Source: Myxocyprinus asiaticus (taxonomy: Eukaryota > Chordata > Actinopteri > Cypriniformes > Catostomidae). From it: 64,000 nucleotides of DNA. Positions 56,193 through 64,000 of the stretch are shown piece by piece. The stretch is from contig NC_059365.1 in NCBI RefSeq assembly GCF_019703515.2, positions 42,676,501 to 42,740,500 on the forward strand. The letters are read 5' to 3'. Both the position numbers and the translations under genes were made by a program. The notes under the pieces are model-generated. The model searched no databases, was not told the DNA's origin, and saw only the letters and a list, made by a program, of their open reading frames with translations. The first letter of the stretch is position 1. Each line of letters begins with the position of its first letter.

Positions 56193-56439
56193 GTGATAAA
56201 AATAAATAAAAATTCGTAGAAATATAATTTTTGTGAAATGGTGGTTTAATAATTAAAAAAACAAAACAAAACATGTAGCCTATAGCTTTTTCTACAAAAA
56301 AAGAAAACAATTAATTGATTTAATTACTAAAAATGTCAAATTGTGTAACAAGATATAACTTAATCATTCATTTCAATAAAGTTTACAAACACATTTTTCA
56401 AGGTAAAAAGAATTATGTCTTCTAAAATTGATATTATTA
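55812..56439. other. Downstream of guf1, no gene
   Basis: Contains an (AAT)n microsatellite at about 56,156-56,190. No clear polyadenylation signal can be assigned to guf1. Confidence 0.45.
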
Positions 56440-56890
56440 TAAAAAATAAAAAAAATTCATTTTCTCCCCTTTTCTCCCCAATTTGGAATGCCCAATTCCC
56501 AATGCACTCTAAGTCCTCGTGGTGGTGTGGTGACTCGCCTCAGGCCGGGTGGTGGAGGACGAATCTCAGTTGACTCCACATCTGAGACTGTCAATCCACG
56601 CATCTTATCACGTGGCTTGTTGAGCGTTACCGCTGAGACCTAGTGCATGTGGAGGCTTCACGCTATTCTCCGCGGCATCCATGCACAACTCACCACGTGC
56701 CCCACCGAGAGCAAACCACATTATAGCGACCACGAGGAGGTTACCCCATGTGACTCTACCCTCCCTAGCAACCGGACCAATTTGGTTGCTTAGGAGACCT
56801 TGCTGGAGTCACTCAGCATCCCCTGGATTCGAACTCGTGACTCCAGGGGTGGAAGTCAGCATCTTTACTCGCTGAGCTACCCAGGCCCCC
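56440..56890 (-). mobile_element. tRNA-derived SINE, full length
   Basis: On the minus strand the head reads GGGCCTGGGTAGCTCAGCGA (A box) and GAGTTCGAATCCAGGGGA (B box TTCGAATCC), followed by CAAGGTCTCCTAAGCAACCA, the conserved body and the tail AATTGGGGAGAAAAGGGGAG. It has both RNA polymerase III promoter boxes and is the best-preserved of the three copies of this family in the window. Confidence 0.9.
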
Positions 56891-56954
56891 TAAAATTTTG
56901 ATTATTACGTTTTCTCAAAGTTACTCCATTTGACCTGAATAATATGTATGTATA

Positions 56955-57904
56955 CACAATGAGCCAAAACATTAGAACCACTCACAGGTAAAGGGAATAA
57001 CGTTGATCATCTCCTAACAAGGCCACATGTCAAGGTCTGGGTAGATTAGATGGTAAGACAACAATCAGTTCTCGTAGTCACCGTGTTGAATGCAGGAGTA
57101 AAAGACCTGAGCGACTTTGACAAGGACCAAATTGTTATGGCCAGACGACTGGGTCAGAGCATCTCTGAAATGGCAACGCTTGTGGGGTGCTTCCAGTCAG
57201 CAGTGTTGAATACCTGACAGTGGTCCGAGGAGGGACAAACCACAAACCGGCGACAGGGTGTTGGGCGCCCAAGGCTCATCGATGTGCGAGGGCAATGAAG
57301 GCTATCCCATCTGGTCTAAACCGACAGAAGGTCTACAGTGGCACAAGTCACAGAACATTTTAATGATGGTTACAGGAAGAACGTGTCACAACACACAGTG
57401 CATCACACCCTGCTGCGTATGGGGCTGTCTAGCCGCAGACCAGTCAGAGTTCCCATGATGACCCCTGTCCACCTTCGAATGTGCCTACATTGGGTACGCG
57501 AGTGTCAGGCTGGACCATGGAGCAGTGGAAGGAGGACGGCTGGTGCGATGAGTCTCATTTTCTTTTACATCACGTGGACAGTCGTGTACATGTGCGCTGT
57601 TTACCTGGGAAGTGATGGCACCAGGATGCACTGTGGGAAGACCACAAGCCAGTGGAGGGAGTGTGATGCTCTGGGAAATGTTCTGCTGGGAAACCCTGGG
57701 TCTGGCCATTCATGTGGACGTCAATTTGACACGATAAACCTACCTAAACATTGTTGCAGACCAGGTACACCTCTTCATGGCAATGGTATTCCCTGATGGC
57801 AGTGGCCTCTTTCAGCAGGATAATGCACCCTGCCACATTGCACACATTGTTCGGGAATGGTTTGAGGAACATGATGAAGAGTTCAAGGTGTTGCCCTGGC
57901 CTCC
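56955..57904 (+). mobile_element. Tc1-like transposon, 3'-truncated
   Basis: Left end CACAATGAGCCAAAACATTA preceded by TA. The helix-turn-helix half reads [24 protein letters not shown] text (about 57,104-57,200) with breaks. The frame 57,338-57,796 gives VTEHFNDGYRKNVSQHTVHH, LLRMGLSSRRPVRVPMMTP, and frameshifts into the DDE region. It ends at CCCTGGCCTCCAAA (57,904) before the glutamate block and right terminal repeat. It is related to the element at 16,137, which keeps the other half. Confidence 0.85.
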
Positions 57905-58384
57905 AAAATCATAACATACTTTTTTTAAATAACTGCAGCTTTTAATGATGAACAGTTTTTATTATTTTTTTTCCAAATGACTAAGTATTTGCACCCAGGT
58001 GCACACAGCACGGATATTTGCACCCAAATAGTCTAGTTGAACTGTTGAAATTTATGGCAAAGTACACCATTTGTGTCACTGCAGTGGCGTGGAGCTTTAA
58101 GACGGTTTTTATCCACAAGCGACCGTGCATAAAAACATTGTTTTTGTTTTTGTGCTTTTTGTCCCACTCTTATGCCCATCCTGTTTCCTCTTTCCATTCT
58201 TAATATTTCCTTTAATACTACTTGTTATAGATAAAAATGAACAATGTTAATTTCCTTGCAGTGTCGACGGGTTCACAGAAGGGTTTGATACAGGTAAGCG
58301 GCGGGGTCTGTCAGTCGCATGCATTCCCTTCCTGGTCGTATCTAGATTGTATCGCTCCTTTGATTAGAGGTAGGGTTAAGCCCT
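57905..58384. other. Intergenic, no gene recognised
   Basis: A 32-base segment at about 58,262-58,293 is bounded by TTGCAG and GTAAGC, but no protein family is recognised, so I do not call it an exon. Confidence 0.4.
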
Positions 58385-58522
58385 AACAGAAATTAACCAT
58401 GGTTTTACTATAGTAATATTGTAGTAACCATGGCATATGTTTTGGTTACTATGGTTTTACCACAAATACCATGGTTAAACTATGGTTTCTGTAGTAAAAC
58501 CATGGTTAATTTTCATAGTGGG
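58385..58522. mobile_element. Short palindromic ACCATGGTT MITE
   Basis: Left AAATTAACCATGGTTTTACT and right AGTAAAACCATGGTTAATTT are inverted copies, with further ACCATGG words between. No coding frame. Confidence 0.75.
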
Positions 58523-60530
58523 ACTTTAACTTTCTGTGGGACTCCAAATACAATAAACACACACATGTAAATCCATAAAAATTTAATATAATATCCCTCT
58601 TCCCATGGACATTCAGTACATTACAGAAGAATTGAAATTTGCCACACACACACAAAATGTATTCAGCACAGACTCCTGATAAATCCACCTTGTCAGTTAC
58701 TGTAAAACAAATGTGTTTTTGTTTTAAATGAGTAAAATGATAAACTCTTGCCCTGTTGTTTAGAAATGAAACAGCCTCTATTATAGAGTACAGTAAAGAG
58801 AATACAGCATGTGCACTGCAATGTGTAAAGCTTATAAACTTCATAAACATTCACACACTTTTCTACTCAAATGTCAATAACACATAAGGCCCTTGTACAC
58901 TTTAAAACTTGTTGAATATAAGCATATAAAACGACTGCATTTTCACTGCATGTACATGGTGCAAGATTTCTAAATTAGATGAAAGACAAGAAAATATATT
59001 GTTTTATAATACCTTTTAAAGAGCACTGATCACACATCAGCTCACTCATATTTAGCAGGATATGAGCAACAGACTGATTCTGGGTCAAAATTTATAGCAA
59101 TCCTTGAGGTTTCATATTTGAAGGGCCAGATCTTAAATTTGGAGAATATAGATGCTTAAAAAATGCTTTAAAATTTTGTTTTTGTGAAACCTTAACTGAT
59201 CCCAGTACAGGACAGCGTTTAGCTATCCAATTTAAGGTTCTGAGTCATACCATAAAAACAGAAAGCACATTTAAAGGTGCACTAAGTAACGTTTGTCTTT
59301 GTGTCATCTTACACTGACACCTAGCGGCTTGGATGCAGCATCATTTAAAATCAATAGTTTTCAGTTTCAGATGCCATTGTAGAAATGTAGTATTCACAGT
59401 CAGCCATGATTACTTTAATCAGTGAGTGAAAGTGTCAAATAACAGGACGGTTACTGAGATTAAACGAGAAGTATAAGGCTGGTCATGTGATTCTAACATG
59501 GCAGCCCCCATGTGTGGACCCTCTCCATGTAGAATAAAACAGCTTTTATAAATTACTGATATGACTGGAGTCTTCATTTTAATGTGAGTGCTCATGATTT
59601 CATACTTATATTGCAAAATTACAATTCATGTCTTTAGGAGTTCAAATTTTTTAATGAGGAAAAAATGACTGACTGCACCTTTAAACAAGCAAGTCGTAAA
59701 TAAGTGAACCAATGTAAAGGAGAAATTCTGACCCTCATCTTCAACGGAAATTAACATTGAATAAACACGAAGGCCAAAATCCTCCTTGAACATAGACAAA
59801 CCACACAAGTAACATCTTTTTCCTTTTGTAAGCCAGAATACAGTGAGATACAAACTTAACAGTAATTCAAATGGATCTCAGTATCATCCATAAACAATGT
59901 TTAAGAGTGTTAACATAATGCCTAAACACAATATATTCCCAAAGAAGACTTCCAAGAGGTCACCTCGGAGTACAATTCCACATTAAAATTAAGTAGAATG
60001 ATTTAAAAAATGTACTAATGATGACCATTATTGGTGAAAACAGATGTATGACTTAAATTTTTGACCTTCTTGATTAAGGTTTTCTACGATACAAAATCAA
60101 AAGGAATGGATTATAAAACATTATATATTTTTTACTAGTCATGGAGTGCGATAGTGTTATATAAACTTTGGCTGAAAGAGTAAAGGGAGAATTTTAGTAT
60201 AAATTTGCCCTAATCCGAACCCTATATTGCATTTTCTTGTTAATACTGGCCTTATAGTACTTTAAAAATACAGTACAAAGACAAGTATGATGTTTCTTTT
60301 AATTGGAGTGCATGAATATGGCACCGTGGGAAATTTCCATCACAGATAAAGCAGATATTTGTGGTTTGTTACATGTGCAACATCTAAACAGACCCTGTTA
60401 TGCTGGTGTGGACCTTCAAACAATGATCATTACATACTGCTGTGGTCCCTGAGGCCAGTTTCCATTCATTCAAACTGATGTAATCATTTCCAAATGATTC
60501 CCATTTTTCCTGCCGTTCCGAGTTCCCCGT
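58523..60530 (-). other. Probable 3' UTR/downstream region of gnpda2
   Basis: No exon or transposon end recognised. It lies directly downstream of the gnpda2 stop codon on the minus strand, so some of it is probably 3' UTR; the polyadenylation site cannot be fixed by eye. Confidence 0.35.
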
Positions 60531-60595
60531 TCAGTCCACGTAGTCTTTCATGCTGAGTGTCGGCTCGACCAGTTGATTGTGGACATGCATCAGGC
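60531..60595 (-). CDS. gnpda2: gnpda2 last coding exon (partial gene)
   Basis: Read on the minus strand, an AG acceptor (ATCCTGCAG) is followed by a codon-splitting GC and then LMHVHNQLVEPTLSMKDYVD and TGA. Glucosamine-6-phosphate isomerase 2 proteins end with a very similar YFKGLMHVHNKLVDP-type segment, so this is its C-terminus. The enzyme converts glucosamine-6-phosphate to fructose-6-phosphate and ammonia in the cytoplasm. Only the last 20 codons are here; no earlier exon is found up to 64,000, so the gene continues beyond the window. The adjacent, convergent guf1 matches the human gene order and supports the call. GNPDA1 is the alternative but is less likely from synteny. Confidence 0.75.
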
Positions 60596-60999
60596 CTGCA
60601 GGATAAAAGATCAGTCAGTATGTTTAGGAAATCCATCCCAGTGATGAAAAGGCAACGATATTAAACCCCCAGGAGAGTCTAAAGCCCTTAAGACTGTTTC
60701 TTAAGACCGTTCCTGTTTCTGAGAAAAGCACTTGTGATAGACATTCCAGACAGGTTTAATGCTGATGTTGAACCTGTTTTAGACTGATACTGACCCTGAA
60801 GCAAGATCAATTCTAAAACCAAAATAAGATCAGTTGAGAACAACAACAGATGAAAAGTAGCAACCTAGTCTCATAGAACCACATTACTATAACTAAATAT
60901 TTTGCTAAATGAGATTTGCGTGCCTCGTTGTACGTATCATGGTAGTTTCCAGGTAAAATAAACACTAGAGGCACAACGACAACCCACTGCAGAGTTAAC
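60596..60999. other. gnpda2 intron, nothing recognised
   Basis: Between the last exon acceptor and the LINE. No other exon seen. Confidence 0.4.
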
Positions 61000-63660
61000 G
61001 GGGAAAACGAGAGGTGGTGGAACATGTTTTTACATCAATGTACAGATGTAACAACGTTAAAGAGGATGTGCTGTCCTAATTTGGAAGTGCTCTTTATTAA
61101 CTGTAAGCCTTTCTACTCGCCACGGGAGTTTTCCTCGTTTATTCTGGTGAGTGTGTATATTCTTGGGGATTTTAACAAAGCAAATCTCACACGTGAACTG
61201 CCAAAATATAAACAGCACATTACATGCCACACCAGAGACAGGAACATACTGGATCATTGCTACACAACAATAAAGGATGCATATCGCTCTATCCCTAGAG
61301 CAGCTTTGGGACTCTCTGATCACTGTCTGGTTCATCTTCTTCCAACCTACAGGCAGAAATTAAAATCAACCAAGCCAGTAGTAAGGACTGTAAAGAGATG
61401 GACCAATGAAGCAGAGCGGGAACTACAAGCCTGCTTCAATTGCACGGACTGGAGTGTTTGTGAGACTGCAGCCACAGACCTGGATGAGCTCACAGATACT
61501 GTTACATCATATATCAGTTTCTGTGAGGATATGTGCATTCCAACTAGGACTTATTTAAAGTTCAACAATGACAAACCATGGTTTACAGCAGAGCTCAGGC
61601 AGCTTCATCAGGCCAAAGAGGATGCTTACAGGGGTGGGGATAAAGTCTTGTACAATCAGGCCAGGAACACACTGAACAAGGAAATCAGAGTGGCTAAAAG
61701 AAGATACTCTGAGAAGCTGAAAAACAAGTTTTCAGCTAACGACCCTGCATCAGTGTGAAGTGGCATGAAACAACTCACAAATTACAGGACTCCTACCCCC
61801 AATCCTGTACGGAACCAACAACTGGCTGACGACCTGAATGTGTTCTACTGCAGATTTGAAAGGCCCAATCTCACACCCCACACCCACTCTGACCTTCACT
61901 TCACACAAACACCAACACCTCCTGCAACCCCCCTCCTCCCCCCTCCTGCTACTCAACCTGCACTTAAGATCTGTGAAGATGATGTGAGCCGTGTCTTTCA
62001 GAAACAAAAGACGAGGAACGCTTCAGGCCCAGATGGCGTCTCACCAGCGTGTCTTTGATCCTGCGCTAACCAGCAATAGATCACTGGAGCAGTGTGAAAT
62101 CCCATGCTGCTTCAAATGCTCAATCATTATTCCTGTCCCAAAGAAACCAAAAATCACAGGACTTAATGACTACAGACCTGTCGCCCTGACATCTGTGGTC
62201 ATGAAATCATTTGAGAGACTGGTGTTGGCCCACCTGAAGAACATCACTGGACCCTTTCTAGATCCCCTTCAATTTGCTTAGAGCAAACAGGTCCGAGGAT
62301 GATGCAGTCAACAAAGGACAGACAACATCTGGACAGACCAGGGACATATGCAAGGATTCTTTTTGTGGACTTCAGTTTGGCTTTCAACACCATCATCCCA
62401 GCTATACTCCAGAATAAATTACACCAACTCTCTGTTCTCATGTCTATCTGTCAGTGGATTACCAGCTTTCTGACAGACAGGCAGCAGCTTGTGAGACAGG
62501 GGAAACTCACTTCTAGCACCTGTACAATCAGCAATGGTGCCCCCCAGGGATGTGTGCTCTCCCCACTACTCTTCTCCCTCTACACCAATGACTGCATCGC
62601 CAAGGACCCCTCTGTCAAGCTCCTGAAGTTTGCAGACAACACCACTGTCAATGGCCTCATCCAAGATGACAATGAGTCTGCATACAGAAGGGAGGTTGAA
62701 CAGCTGGCTGTCTGGTGCAGTCAAAACAACCTTGAGCTGAACACGCTCAAAACGGTGGAGATCACTGTGGAACACTGTGGAACACCCCAACACTGACCCC
62801 CCTCACCATTCTAAACAGCACTGTGGCAGCAGTGGAGTCATTCAGGTTCCTGGGCACTACCATCTCACAAGATCTGAAGTGGGAGGCACACATAGACTCC
62901 ATTGTGAAAAAGGCCCAGCAGAGGTTGTACTACCTTCGCCAGCTGAGGAAATTCAACCTACCACAGGCGCTGCTGATACAGTTTTACTCAGCAGTCATTG
63001 AGTCTGTCCTATGCACTTCAATAACTGTCTGGTTTGGTTCAGCTACGAAATCAGACATCAGAAGACAACAAAGGACAGTTCGGACTGCTGAGAGGATTAC
63101 TGGTTGCCCCCTACCCCCCCTTCAAGAACTATACACTTTCAGAGTGAGGAAAAAGGCTGGAAAAATCACTCTGGACCCCACTCACCCTGCCCACTACCTT
63201 TTTGAACTGTTGCCTTCTGGCCGACGCTTCAGAGCTCTGAGAACCGTCAGGCACAGGAACAGTTTTTTTCCCCTCAGGCTATCCATCTCATGAACAGTTA
63301 AACTGCCCTACTGAGCAATAACTATGTGCAATACACAGTTTTTTGTATTTATCCAACACATCCAACCTCTTCTGCCATTTCATTCCTCTAAAAAAAAAAA
63401 AAAAACATTTGCACTGTACATAACAGATTTGTATTTGCACTGTACATAACAGATTGTATTAGATTTGCACTACCCATGTGTATGTGTGTAAGTATGTATG
63501 TGTGTCTGTACGTATGTGTATAATTATTTTTTATTTTTTATTATTATCTATGTCTTGCTGCTGTTTTTGTATTGTTGTACACTGGAAGCTCCTGTCACCA
63601 AGACAAATTCCTTGTATGTGTAAGCATACATGGCAATAAAGCTGATTCTGATTCTGATTT
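61000..63660 (+). mobile_element. L2/Rex1-like LINE, 5'-truncated
   Basis: Carries endonuclease and reverse transcriptase text (61,024-63,293) and a 3' UTR with GTCTTGCTGCTGTTTTTGTA, AATAAAGCT and a TGATTC/ATTCTG tandem tail at 63,640-63,658. L2-type LINEs end in such short tandem repeats instead of poly(A). Homology begins about 61,000 within the endonuclease, so the 5' end is missing. It lies in the gnpda2 terminal intron in opposite orientation to that gene. Confidence 0.9.
61024..63293 (+). pseudogene. LINE ORF2 (endonuclease-RT), broken
   Basis: Endonuclease part: LFINCKPFYSPREFSSFILV, then a deletion joins VSVYI to [40 protein letters not shown] follows. A TGA stands at 61,756-61,758, where Trp is usual. 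RT part: [59 protein letters not shown], then LKFADNTTVNGLI, where the second catalytic aspartate of FADD is Asn (62,629-62,640). The C-terminal region ESFRFLGTTISQDLKWEAHI to HYLFELLPSGRRFR is well preserved. A TAG near 62,279 and frame changes near 62,055 and 62,800 complete the inactivation. Confidence 0.88.
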
Positions 63661-64000
63661 ATTCACTTTGACACAGCTCACGAGTAAAACGGCAAATTAA
63701 CACTTAATAAATACTTATTTTTTGCCCCGTTATTCACACAGTGCTATTGGGGCATATGTTTATATGCTAATGGTATAGTGGCCTAATATCTATAGCCCAA
63801 TATTTGTAGCTTTGGTGCCGCTGGCTGAAGTTTTCAGATGGTCCCTCACCACACCCTCCACAGTTTTAGAACAATGTGAGGACTTTTCAGACAGTCCCTT
63901 ACTCAACATAGGAACAAATTCCAACGAATATCAAGGTTAAATTAATGATCTTGAACGATTTCACGGTGACGCCATCGGACCAGCTTAAATACGGGACAAA
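63661..64000. other. gnpda2 intron, nothing recognised
   Basis: No exon of gnpda2 or repeat found before the window ends. Confidence 0.4.

Noticed and set aside
58262..58293. Possible small exon between TTGCAG and GTAAGC
   Set aside because: Encodes about ten residues (VDGFTEGFDT) that I cannot link to guf1, gnpda2 or another family; a chance splice-like pair is as likely.

Overview
This window is vertebrate nuclear DNA, most probably from a cyprinid-type teleost. The evidence is introns with GT/AG borders and a transposable-element mix typical of such fish: DIRS-like tyrosine-recombinase retroelements, several Tc1-like DD34E transposons, hAT-like elements, TTAA-flanked palindromic MITEs, an L2/Rex1-type LINE and tRNA-derived SINEs. 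There is no prokaryotic-style gene organisation. Most open reading frames are transposon remnants or frames through repeats.

Only one host locus spans a large part of the window. Bases 38,614-55,811 (+) carry the exons of GUF1, the mitochondrial EF4/LepA-type translational GTPase. The copy is broken. It has three in-frame stops at conserved codons (TAG 43,019, TAA 55,427, TGA 55,685), a damaged G4 (NKxD) region, a frame-changing deletion in the last exon, and no recognisable exons for about 90 residues between 53,330 and 54,754. The splice phases of the surviving exons still agree, so this is a decayed intron-containing gene and not a processed copy. The last coding exon of gnpda2 (glucosamine-6-phosphate isomerase 2) reads the other way at 60,531-60,595. 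Human GUF1 and GNPDA2 are arranged in the same convergent way, which supports both calls. A duplicated (polyploid) genome with an intact second guf1 would explain the decay, but that is inference.

Layout: 1-1.4 kb no gene; 1.4-5.7 kb DIRS copy A (reverse transcriptase/RNase H and tyrosine recombinase, with a perfect 56-bp hairpin); 5.9-7.5 kb Tc1-like element with 200-bp terminal repeats; 7.7-9.1 kb hAT-like element; 9.6-14.7 kb a GGAT-type simple-repeat array split by a Tc1 element and by a 2-kb LTR-like insert; 16.1-18.2 kb Tc1 remnants and AT-rich short repeats; 19.5-20.0 kb a possible two-exon gene fragment; 25.2-29.3 kb DIRS copy B, which has lost its recombinase gene; 30.7-34.6 kb a hAT-type element with a perfect 8-bp target duplication, filled with LINE and Tc1 debris, and with a matching empty site at 46.2-46.8 kb; 35.3-37.9 kb nested MITEs; 38.6-55.8 kb the guf1 pseudogene, its introns loaded with transposons; 56.4-57.9 kb a SINE and a Tc1 fragment; 60.5 kb the gnpda2 end; 61.0-63.7 kb an L2/Rex1-like LINE, which lies in the terminal intron of gnpda2 if that gene continues beyond the window.

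I found no rRNA, tRNA gene, CRISPR array or operon. The most informative observations are the guf1 decay, the empty/filled site pair, the DIRS hairpin and recombinase deletion, and the repeated nesting of one element inside another.
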